DNA from: Tangfeifania diversioriginum
Lineage (GTDB): Bacteria > Bacteroidota > Bacteroidia > Bacteroidales > Prolixibacteraceae
Length of the DNA: 51,661 nucleotides
NCBI GenBank assembly: GCA_945873105.1
Contig: CAMCBW010000039.1
Span: 1-51,661, forward strand
Reading direction: 5' to 3'
In this document: one piece after another, positions 44,577 to 51,661 of the stretch
Layout: every line of letters starts with the position of its first letter
How positions within the stretch are numbered: position 1 is the first letter of the stretch
Notes under the pieces: model-generated
What the model was told of the DNA's origin: nothing
Database searches by the model: none
Seen by the model: only the letters and a program-made list of their open reading frames with translations
Position numbers and translations under genes: made by a program

Positions 44577-44910
44577 TCAACAAAATTACCATTTGGGAAA
44601 AGTTATTATCTAGCTCTATTTTAAGACATAAATCCAACGATTTTATTCAGCAGAAAATAAGATCCATGAAATGTACCTAAAATTATCCGGTTTTTTCCAT
44701 TCCATTTTGGGAAATATTGTCTTGCTTTGCAGAATCAAAAAACTGGAATCAACGTAGTATGAAGCGTAAAATATAGGTCGCGCAAAGAACGCAAAGAAAC
44801 GCAAGACGCTTCGGGGCTAACTTTGCGTAACCTTGCGTTCTTTGCGCGACAATTTGGAATCAACCCAGAAGAGCAGATATTAAATTAATTACTCATAAAA
44901 ATTCATCAAA
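44577..44910. other. Non-coding gap with long hairpin before ilvC
   Basis: No gene. It contains the long GTCGCGCAAAG hairpin at 44777-44850 and, before it, AT-rich sequence that may hold the ilvC promoter. No leader peptide or riboswitch was recognised. Confidence 0.5.
44777..44850. repeat. Long GTCGCGCAAAG hairpin, copy 3
   Basis: 18-bp perfect arms at 44777-44794 and 44833-44850 (GTCGCGCAAAGAACGCAA and complement). The 38-base inner part contains further short CTTTGCG-like units. Related to 16071-16137 and 16691-16755. It lies 60 bases before ilvC. Confidence 0.78.
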
Positions 44911-46386
44911 ATGGCAAATTATTTCAATTCATTACCCTTGAGACTCAAAATTGAGGAACTTGGCAAGTGTGACTTCATGGAACAGTCGGAATTCGCTGAC
45001 GGCGTTAAGAAATTGATTGGCAAGAAAATTGTCGTGCTAGGTTGTGGCGCACAGGGTCTGGCACAAGGGCTCAACATGCGCGACAGCGGACTCGACATCT
45101 CCTATGCCCTGCGTCAGGTAGAAATCACCGAGAAACACATCTCCTACCAGAATGCCACCGAAAACAAGTTCAAGGTGGGAACCTTTGAGGAGATGGTTCC
45201 CCAGGCTGACCTTGTTTTAAACCTCACCCCGGATAAGTACCATACCCCTGTGGTAAAACAAACGGTACCCCTGATGAAAAAAGGCGCCTGCCTCTCCTAT
45301 TCTCATGGATTCAACATTGTAGAAGAGGGGATGGACATCCGCAAAGACATCACCGTCATCATGGTTGCTCCAAAATCTCCGGCATCGGAGGTAAGGGCTG
45401 AATTCCTCCGCGGATTCGGTGTACCTACCCTGATTGCTGTCCACCGCGAAAATGATCCCAATGGCGATGGTTTTGAAATTGCCAAAGCATACTGCGCAGG
45501 TACCGGTGGACACAAGGCCGGAGTATTGAAATCCTCGTTTGTGGCAGAAGTAAAATCGGATTTAATGGGGGAACAGACCATTCTTTGTGGGGTACTGCAA
45601 ACGGCTTCCATCCTTTGTTTCAACAAAATGGTTGAAAAGGGTATCGAACCCTCCTATGCCTCCAAGCTGATTCAGTATGGTTGGGAGGTAACCACCGAAG
45701 CATTGAAGTTGGGGGGTATTACCCACATGATGGATCGCCTGTCCAATCCTGCCAAGATTGAAGCATTCAAATTGTCGGAAGAGTTGAAAACCATTATGCG
45801 TCCGCTCTATGAGCACCACATGGACGACATCATGGACGGAACCTTCTCTTCCACCATGATGGAAGACTGGAAGGCCGGCGACAAGAACCTATTGGCCTGG
45901 AGGGCTGCAACCGGGGAAACCGCCTTTGAGAAAACAGCTGCCGGAGCAATGAAAATCTCTGAACAAGAGTACTTCGACAATGGTACCCTGATGGTTGCCT
46001 TCATCAAAGCGGGTGTTGAGCTGGCTTTTGAGGTAATGACTGAAGGAGGCATCAAGGCTGAGTCAGCTTACTACGAATCACTCCACGAAACCCCGCTGAT
46101 CGCCAATACCATTGCCCGGAAAAAACTTTTTGAGATGAACCGGGTAATTTCTGATACTGCCGAATATGGCTGCTACCTTTTCGATCATGCAGCAAAACCA
46201 TTGCTGGCAGATTTCATGTCCAGGATTGAGACCAATGTAATTGGAAAGAACTTCAATACGGGTATTGACAATCATGTCGATAACAAAGAGTTGATTCAGA
46301 TCAATGAGGCCATACGTTACCACGATGTTGAGCTGATCGGACAAGAACTTCGCGAGGCAATGGAAGCCATGGAAGCGATTATCTGA
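44911..46386 (+). CDS. ilvC: Ketol-acid reductoisomerase, class II
   Basis: Makes 2,3-dihydroxy-isovalerate or -methylvalerate from acetohydroxy acids, in valine/isoleucine/leucine synthesis. The 491-residue length is that of class II enzymes such as E. coli IlvC. An N-terminal Rossmann domain ([20 protein letters not shown]) binds [27 protein letters not shown] and the Mg-binding [12 protein letters not shown] (Asp and Glu ligands) are seen, as is the second knotted helical domain with [15 protein letters not shown]. It is monocistronic here, without ilvB/N/D neighbours, and is followed by a strong terminator. Confidence 0.97.
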   Translation: MANYFNSLPLRLKIEELGKCDFMEQSEFADGVKKLIGKKIVVLGCGAQGLAQGLNMRDSGLDISYALRQVEITEKHISYQNATENKFKVGTFEEMVPQADLVLNLTPDKYHTPVVKQTVPLMKKGACLSYSHGFNIVEEGMDIRKDITVIMVAPKSPASEVRAEFLRGFGVPTLIAVHRENDPNGDGFEIAKAYCAGTGGHKAGVLKSSFVAEVKSDLMGEQTILCGVLQTASILCFNKMVEKGIEPSYASKLIQYGWEVTTEALKLGGITHMMDRLSNPAKIEAFKLSEELKTIMRPLYEHHMDDIMDGTFSSTMMEDWKAGDKNLLAWRAATGETAFEKTAAGAMKISEQEYFDNGTLMVAFIKAGVELAFEVMTEGGIKAESAYYESLHETPLIANTIARKKLFEMNRVISDTAEYGCYLFDHAAKPLLADFMSRIETNVIGKNFNTGIDNHVDNKELIQINEAIRYHDVELIGQELREAMEAMEAII

Positions 46387-46405
46387 GCCCTAGAAAAAAT
46401 CAAAC

Positions 46406-46439
46406 AAAAAGAGGATATCAAAAGTGGTATCCTCTTTTT
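46406..46439. terminator. Bidirectional intrinsic terminator (ilvC / hybrid regulator)
   Basis: 12-bp perfect stem AAAAAGAGGATA / TATCCTCTTTTT with a 10-base loop between the convergent ilvC stop and the regulator stop at 46448. A- and T-tracts on both sides suit termination in either direction. Confidence 0.82.
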
Positions 46440-46447
46440 TGTTTGAT

Positions 46448-49400
46448 TTACTTGAGATTTTCCTTGATTGATTCTCGTTTGTTCCTGCCAATATACTCAG
46501 AAGGTGAGAGTCCGAGTTGCTTTTTAAAGCACATAGAAAAGTAGGAGTGGGAATTGAAACCTACTTTGAAACAAATCTCATCAATATTGGTCTCCCCGCC
46601 CTCCATTAGCCGGATAGACTTATTGATCCGAACGAATTTGATAAACTCTGTAGCAGACTGGTTGGTCAAAGATTTCAATTTTCTGTGCAATGAACTTCTG
46701 CTCAGATTAAGTTTAGAGGCCAGTACATCAACCGTAAAATTCGGGTCGACCATATGATGATCAATAATTGCTACAGCCAAATCCAGTAACTCTTTGTCCG
46801 GACGAAGTTGCTGCATCTCTTCATTCCATTCTCCATGAGCCTTTGTGAATTTGTCGCGAAGGATGGTTCTGTAATCAAGTAATTTCCTGATCCTCATCAA
46901 TAGCACACGATCGTCGAATGGTTTAACCACATAATCGTCAGCACCTGTTTCAAAACTTTCCAACTGACTTTCGACAGATGAAAGTGAGGTCAATATTATT
47001 ACTGGAATATGACTGGTATTCAAATCTTTTTTAAGGATTTGACAGAACTCATTTCCGTTCATTCCTGGCATCATAACATCGGTGAGAATGAGATCTGGAT
47101 CTGATTCCCCAACAATCCTGAGCCCTTCTGTCGCATTGTCAGCAGTAATGACGTGGTAAAACTCAGACAAAATATCAATGAGAATATTTTGCATCTGTTT
47201 GTTATCCTCGACCACAAGAATTTTAACCTCCTTGTCCGAAATTTTTGAAGCAGAGGGCTGAGACACCGAAAAGGTTTCTAGTTCTTCATAAATAACAGTT
47301 CCTGAAATTGCCTCATGAACACTTTGACCGGGCATGCTTTCAATTACTGGTATTCGAACATAAAAAGTGGCTCCCATATCTTTGCCCGTATAAACCTCAA
47401 TCAGCCCTTTGTGCATCCTGATGTATTCGCTGCAAAGATGTAATCCAATACCTGTACCACCGGCATGATCATTCGACTTGTAAAAACGGTCAAAAATGTA
47501 AGGCAAATCGACAGGAGCAATTCCGGCACCATCATTCTTAACAATGATTGTCACATATTCTCCAGTTATTTCTTCACCAACCTGATAATGCCATGGCTCC
47601 TTAGGTGTCACTCCTTGCCATCCTGGTTCTTTAATGGATAGATGTATGGTTCCGTCATGAATAGAATTCTTTGTTGCATTGGAAAGAAGATTGAATACCA
47701 ATTTATCAATTTTATCAAGGTCAATGCTCATAGGAAAGGAAGAAAAATCCGATTCAAAGACGAATTTAATTCCTAAGTCATTTGCCTGAAGTGAAAAGCA
47801 TTGAAATACCTCCCGGCAAAGGGTAACCAGGTCAACGGATTGTGGTTGAAAACTTTCCTTCCCCAGCTCAATGACACGAATGTCCAAAATTTGGTTAACC
47901 AACCTTAAAAGCCGGTTGGCATTGTTCTCGATCATGTTCAAATGTTCTACAGGCTTATCCTCTCCTTCAATTTTCTTTTTCAAGACTGAAAGCGGAGCCA
48001 AAATCAGTGTTAGTGGGGTTCTGAATTCATGGGAAATATTGGTAAAAAACTGCATTTTCAAATGGTGTAGTTTTTTTTCGTTTTCATTTTGTAGCCGTTC
48101 TTGGAGGATTGAATTTTTAAGCCGGTTTCTGATACGTAATTCTCTCTGCAAAAGGTAAAATAGGGTAAACAACAGTACAACATAGGAGAATATCGCATAA
48201 CCGGTACTCCAGAAAGGCCTGTTGATGATAATCTGTGTTTTGGTTGGTACATCATTCCATTTCCCGTCGTTGTTGGATGCCTTCACCTCAAGCAAATACT
48301 TGCCTGGAGGGATCTTGGTGAAAACGGCTTTGTTTTCTTGCTCTATTTCAACCCAACTTGGGCTATATCCCTTGAGCCTGTACTTGAACTTGTTTTTCTG
48401 AGGCAAAAGAAAATTATTCGCTGCAAATTCAAATTTCAGTGAATTCTGGTTATAATTAAGTGCAAGGCGATCCATTGTCATAAGAGATCGCTTAATCAAA
48501 TCAGGATCAGATACATGAGTGGTTTTTTTGTTGTTTATTTCAAGACCGGTTATATAGGCGGTCGGGACAATGGGATTTTCCTTGATCGATAGGGGATCGA
48601 AACGGGTAAAGCCATTGGACCCTCCAAAATAAAGCATTCCGTTTTTGGACTTGAAGGCAGCACCCGGGTTAAACTGATTACCCTGCAGGCCATCTGAATA
48701 ATCAAAATTTCTTATATTTCTGCTAACCGGAGACCAGGCGGAGATTCCATTCTCCGTACTCATCCATATCACTCCTGCATCGTCCTCAAGTATTCCATAA
48801 ACATCGTTTCCTGCCAGTCCATCTTTTTTGGACAGGTTTGTAAATGTTTTTACATTGGGATCATAGATAATAACTCCTTCACCGGCTGTACCGATCCAGA
48901 TGTTATGATTGGCATCCTCATGCAGGGAAATCATTACCTTATTACCAATGTGGTTGGTGGTATCCTGATTGAAAAAAAATCTCCTGAACGCTTCAGAATC
49001 ATTACTTTTCATGTTTAGACCGTTTGCTGTTCCAACCCAAAGGTTTCCTTTTGAATCAAACAAAAGAGATTTAACACTATTGGAGCTAAGTGATTCAACG
49101 TCGGAATTTTTTAGCTTAAACTGCTTAACTTGACGATTATGGTAATTGTAGCAAAAAAGTCCGCTGAAAGAAGAGGCAAACCACACACCATTCCTGTCTG
49201 AGGTGATGTCGGTAAACAACTCTCTGTTGGTATCTATCAGATCAAAGCGTCTAAAATCACCCGATCCGGGGGGATTTAAATAGATACCCAAACCATAGGT
49301 TCCAACCCAAAGCGCCCCAAACAGATCCAAATGCACCGATTTGATATGGTCAACAATTCTATTCTGGTCTATTATACGGAAGTAACTAAAATGGTTGCTT

Positions 49401-50566
49401 TTCAGATCCAGGTAATTAAGCGTCCCTTCTTCCGTGGAAATGATGATTTTGCCATCCTTGGTCTCTTCAAAATCACTAATACCGTTATCACTCAATGAAT
49501 TCACAGAAGAGGTTCTTTTGTAATGTTTAAAATTGTTTGACCATTCATTGATGTAGCTCAATCCTCCCGACCATGTACCAATCCATAAACCATTCTTGGA
49601 GTCCTTGTAAAATTCGAAGATGCTCTTGTTCTGCAATCCTGTTTGCGTATCATCTGAAATAACTTCTATACCTTCTGGTTTAATCCTTACCAATCCTTTG
49701 AATGTACCAAGCCAGATCTCATCCTTGTACCTGATGATGTTTTTCACCTTTGAACTTGGGATTCTGTTACTCCCCTTCGTGTCATCACTGTAGTGTTCAG
49801 TCAGACGACCTGAACTATTAAAAACATCTGCGCCACCCCAATCATAACCAACCCAGAGTTTGTCTCCATCCGGTAATAGCGCAGTTACTTTTTCCGGTCG
49901 CTCGTGCGCAAAAAGATTAATCTTCTCGTGGGTTGAATCCGAAAAATAGATTCCACCAGATTTCCCTCCCATCCAGATCCGGTCATCTTTCCTATTCATA
50001 AACGCAAACCCAATCCGGTCATTTTTCGTGTTATTCGGTATTTGCAGGTAGGTAAGCAGGTTTCGTTTAAAATCGATGCGGGCAATGCCGTAGTTGTCAA
50101 CCATCCAATAAGTACTGTCGGCCGTCTGGAAAATCCGTGAAACATTGATACCTCTGGCATTCCCGGCTGCATCATGGAACTGGTATCTTATGAAATGCTT
50201 CATCTGGTTGTCGAAAGAGCATATACCATTGTTCGTGGCTATCCACAGAACATTTTTCCGGTCAAGATAAATTGACCGGACTGAATTACCCGGCAATGAG
50301 AATTTGTTCTCGGGGGAATTGATGTAATTTACTGTATTGATCGTGTTGTAGCGGTAAACTCCGCTGTTGGACCCAAACCAGATGAATCCAAACTTATCTT
50401 CACAAATGGTGTTGATTGCATTAGCGGAATAACCGCCATCAGGTGAAACCTTGATTATTTTAAGATCATCTGCATCCGCTGTACGCTGAAGTATCAGGAG
50501 CGTTGACAGAAGCAAAAGAATAAACAAATATTTGGGTTTACTATGCGAAATTGGCTTCTTGGTCAT
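46448..50566 (-). CDS. Hybrid two-component system regulator (sensor kinase, receiver, AraC output)
   Basis: Single-protein glycan sensor and regulator of 1372 residues. After a signal peptide/anchor there are many Reg_prop beta-propeller repeats (about 30-690; typical units GLWIGTWSGGL, NLWVGTANGL, VIWMSTENGI) and a Y_Y_Y domain (about 700-780). A membrane helix follows near 786-810. HisKA has NISHEFRTP with His846 as phosphoacceptor, then HATPase (NATKNS, NDGAGIAP, GGTGIGLHL). The receiver has Asp1163 in LTDVMMPG, and the AraC HTH occupies about 1270-1372. The ATG start at 50566 was chosen over a TTG at 50584. It is divergent from a probable susC gene. Confidence 0.96.
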   Translation of the reverse strand: MTKKPISHSKPKYLFILLLLSTLLILQRTADADDLKIIKVSPDGGYSANAINTICEDKFGFIWFGSNSGVYRYNTINTVNYINSPENKFSLPGNSVRSIYLDRKNVLWIATNNGICSFDNQMKHFIRYQFHDAAGNARGINVSRIFQTADSTYWMVDNYGIARIDFKRNLLTYLQIPNNTKNDRIGFAFMNRKDDRIWMGGKSGGIYFSDSTHEKINLFAHERPEKVTALLPDGDKLWVGYDWGGADVFNSSGRLTEHYSDDTKGSNRIPSSKVKNIIRYKDEIWLGTFKGLVRIKPEGIEVISDDTQTGLQNKSIFEFYKDSKNGLWIGTWSGGLSYINEWSNNFKHYKRTSSVNSLSDNGISDFEETKDGKIIISTEEGTLNYLDLKSNHFSYFRIIDQNRIVDHIKSVHLDLFGALWVGTYGLGIYLNPPGSGDFRRFDLIDTNRELFTDITSDRNGVWFASSFSGLFCYNYHNRQVKQFKLKNSDVESLSSNSVKSLLFDSKGNLWVGTANGLNMKSNDSEAFRRFFFNQDTTNHIGNKVMISLHEDANHNIWIGTAGEGVIIYDPNVKTFTNLSKKDGLAGNDVYGILEDDAGVIWMSTENGISAWSPVSRNIRNFDYSDGLQGNQFNPGAAFKSKNGMLYFGGSNGFTRFDPLSIKENPIVPTAYITGLEINNKKTTHVSDPDLIKRSLMTMDRLALNYNQNSLKFEFAANNFLLPQKNKFKYRLKGYSPSWVEIEQENKAVFTKIPPGKYLLEVKASNNDGKWNDVPTKTQIIINRPFWSTGYAIFSYVVLLFTLFYLLQRELRIRNRLKNSILQERLQNENEKKLHHLKMQFFTNISHEFRTPLTLILAPLSVLKKKIEGEDKPVEHLNMIENNANRLLRLVNQILDIRVIELGKESFQPQSVDLVTLCREVFQCFSLQANDLGIKFVFESDFSSFPMSIDLDKIDKLVFNLLSNATKNSIHDGTIHLSIKEPGWQGVTPKEPWHYQVGEEITGEYVTIIVKNDGAGIAPVDLPYIFDRFYKSNDHAGGTGIGLHLCSEYIRMHKGLIEVYTGKDMGATFYVRIPVIESMPGQSVHEAISGTVIYEELETFSVSQPSASKISDKEVKILVVEDNKQMQNILIDILSEFYHVITADNATEGLRIVGESDPDLILTDVMMPGMNGNEFCQILKKDLNTSHIPVIILTSLSSVESQLESFETGADDYVVKPFDDRVLLMRIRKLLDYRTILRDKFTKAHGEWNEEMQQLRPDKELLDLAVAIIDHHMVDPNFTVDVLASKLNLSRSSLHRKLKSLTNQSATEFIKFVRINKSIRLMEGGETNIDEICFKVGFNSHSYFSMCFKKQLGLSPSEYIGRNKRESIKENLK

Positions 50567-50840
50567 GTGCGATATTGCTAACAAGTGTCATCATTGTGCT
50601 ATCTAATAAAAACTTTCTCCAACTGGGAACAGATAAAACCCTCATGCACTATCGTTCACAAAACAGCCTGTAAATTGCCCGAGGTTCCATATCTAATCTC
50701 TGATATTCAATGCATTAATACTGTCTTTTGTGGGAAAAACAATTCAAGGAATTTTTCCAATTTGTCTGTAAATGCAATCTTTCTACCATTACAATCAGTC
50801 ATTAACAGGTAAAGTTAAACATTTAGCGATTTTTATTTAC

Positions 50841-50863
50841 AATAACGTTGTATTTTATAACAG
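50841..50863. repeat. Direct repeat, member 1 (GTTGTATTT type)
   Basis: Matches 51321-51343 at 18 of 23 positions in the same orientation. Overlaps the start of the first palindrome. Confidence 0.4.
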
Positions 50864-50888
50864 ATGTTTCAAACTTGGAACATCTGTT
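50859..50888. promoter_or_regulatory. Candidate operator palindrome 1
   Basis: AACAGATGTTTC (50859-50870), 6-base spacer, GGAACATCTGTT (50877-50888): 12-bp arms with one mismatch. The 17-base stretch 50858-50874 recurs as its exact reverse complement at 51279-51295. Confidence 0.65.
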
Positions 50889-51264
50889 GCATCTCCAAAT
50901 ATTGTTACATCCGGAAAAATCATTATTTATCAGGACCTTTGACTCTCAATTTTTAAAGCATTAAGAATCAGATCTATCAAACTATAACCCTATTAAGCAT
51001 TCTAAACTATGAAAAAATTTACATTTTTTAATTGTTTATAATAGAACTTAACTATTTTTGGATAAGAAAAAATGGCTTTAAATTGTAGGACTTCCTTACA
51101 AATCAAAAGCTGACAATTTCAATACTGACTTTTTTTGATTTCTATGTTTGCTTGGTTTTATTCTAAGGGAAATGGTAAGATCTCCCCAAGTTCAAATTTA
51201 TGCAGTATTAATTATTTAGACATACAATTATGTGTCAGTTTATATAAATTATGCACCAGATTAC

Positions 51265-51294
51265 AACAGACGTTGCATGTTTGAAACATCTGTT
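51265..51294. promoter_or_regulatory. Candidate operator palindrome 2
   Basis: AACAGACGTTGC (51265-51276), 6-base spacer, GAAACATCTGTT (51283-51294): two mismatches in 12-bp arms, the same geometry as 50859-50888. Starts 406 bases after the first site and ends 204 bases before the SusC-type start. Confidence 0.65.
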
Positions 51295-51320
51295 ACAAGA
51301 TAAAAATTTAGTGTGTATCA

Positions 51321-51343
51321 AATACTGTTGTATTTGTTATCAG
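51321..51343. repeat. Direct repeat, member 2 (GTTGTATTT type)
   Basis: Matches 50841-50863 at 18 of 23 positions. Lies 26 bases after the second palindrome. Confidence 0.4.
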
Positions 51344-51498
51344 GCCAATTAAAAATTTGGTTTCAAATTTCAGTTCGTATTGTAATTAGAGGAAATTTAA
51401 AAATTAAAATATTATGCAATCGATTGCTCTCATCGCTTTGTCTTTTTATTTCAATATATATTATCAAGCTAAATAATCAATTTCAAACAGAACAGACT

Positions 51499-51661
51499 AT
51501 GAAAAAAAATCAAAGGTTTGACTGCTTCACCTTGGGATGTTGTACCCAGATTCTATTGAAGATCAAATTGCTTTCTGTTGTTATGCTGCTCTCTATGGTA
51601 GCCATGGCGGCAGGAGAGCGTTTGGAGACAACAAAACCGGTGCCGGCCACCATTCCTGCCG
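51499..51661 (+). CDS. N-terminus of probable SusC-type TonB-dependent receptor, cut by window end
   Basis: Only 54 codons are visible: a Lys/Arg-containing start, then a hydrophobic signal segment (LLKIKLLSVVMLLSMVAMAAG). This layout, MKKN..LG..T..LLKIKLL, is typical of the start of Bacteroidetes SusC/RagA proteins, and position divergent from a hybrid two-component regulator supports it. No domain beyond the signal region is in the window, so family membership is inferred. Confidence 0.5.
   Translation, partial: MKKNQRFDCFTLGCCTQILLKIKLLSVVMLLSMVAMAAGERLETTKPVPATIPA

Larger units (their letters stand above)
50567..51498. other. 932-base AT-rich divergent regulatory region
   Basis: No gene supported; a 75-codon frame at 50585 has no coding character. 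The region contains two matching 30-bp palindromes and one direct repeat pair described separately. It lies between the hybrid regulator and the SusC-type start, the usual place for PUL promoters. Confidence 0.6.

Noticed and set aside
44577-44910. Leader peptide or riboswitch before ilvC
   Set aside because: No run of branched-chain codons in a short frame and no known riboswitch core was seen; only the dispersed hairpin.
50567-50584. TTG start extending the hybrid regulator by six residues
   Set aside because: An in-frame ATG at 50566 precedes the basic and hydrophobic signal segment and is the simpler start.
50585-50812. 75-codon frame divergent from the hybrid regulator
   Set aside because: AT-rich, no motif, lies in a probable promoter region.

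Overview
The window comes from a chromosome of a Bacteroidota bacterium, most likely a Bacteroidales or Marinilabiliales-type glycan degrader. The evidence is a SusC/SusD pair, an ECF sigma/FecR pair, a one-protein hybrid two-component regulator with propeller repeats, many Cys-type lipoproteins, and TAnnTTTG-like promoter boxes in place of Shine-Dalgarno/sigma70 signals. GC is moderate in most genes and clearly lower in one orphan gene (4724-5395) and in the last 1 kb. No tRNA, rRNA, CRISPR, transposase or prophage gene was seen.

Layout. 1-2052: 3' end of a trp operon (trpC partial, trpF, trpA, translationally coupled). 2352-16665: mainly plus-strand housekeeping and envelope genes: a membrane-anchored MutS-like ATPase, an AT-rich orphan, a Dabb protein, a lipocalin-like lipoprotein, a YjdF-like membrane protein, a serine hydrolase, a 743-residue membrane protein with an EF-hand-like loop, a beta-propeller phytase, a glycine-zipper protein, a GldL-like protein, a polysaccharide deacetylase and a histidine phosphatase. 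16769-25389: a DUF2867 SDR, a seven-heme NapC/NirT-type cytochrome, a group III truncated hemoglobin, a YkgJ protein, an SpmA-SpmB fusion, a PmoA/DUF6807 protein, an unknown membrane protein and a beta-barrel protein.

25508-37119 is a polysaccharide utilisation locus on the minus strand: ECF sigma, FecR, SusC with an STN domain, SusD and three family-S1 sulfatases, but no glycoside hydrolase, which points to a sulfated glycan. It is followed by a divergent HutI-like amidohydrolase and a 55-residue 2[4Fe-4S] ferredoxin. 39509-44576 is a compact plus-strand hemicellulose/pectin locus: a GH53 endo-galactanase, an unknown exported protein with a flavinylation-like motif, a GH120 beta-xylosidase and an AraC regulator. 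ilvC follows. 46448-51661 holds a hybrid two-component regulator divergent from the start of a probable SusC gene cut by the window end. The 0.93 kb between them carries two matching 30-bp palindromes that look like operators.

The gaps between genes are rich in dispersed palindromic repeats. They include a roughly 220-245 bp MITE-like element with TTACACAGAG ends (three copies), a roughly 200-230 bp element present twice in opposite orientation, three long GTCGCGCAAAG hairpins, a 36-bp-arm hairpin spanning two convergent stop codons, and ACTCC/GGAGT palindromes. All functional calls rest on motif recognition by eye; no database search was run.
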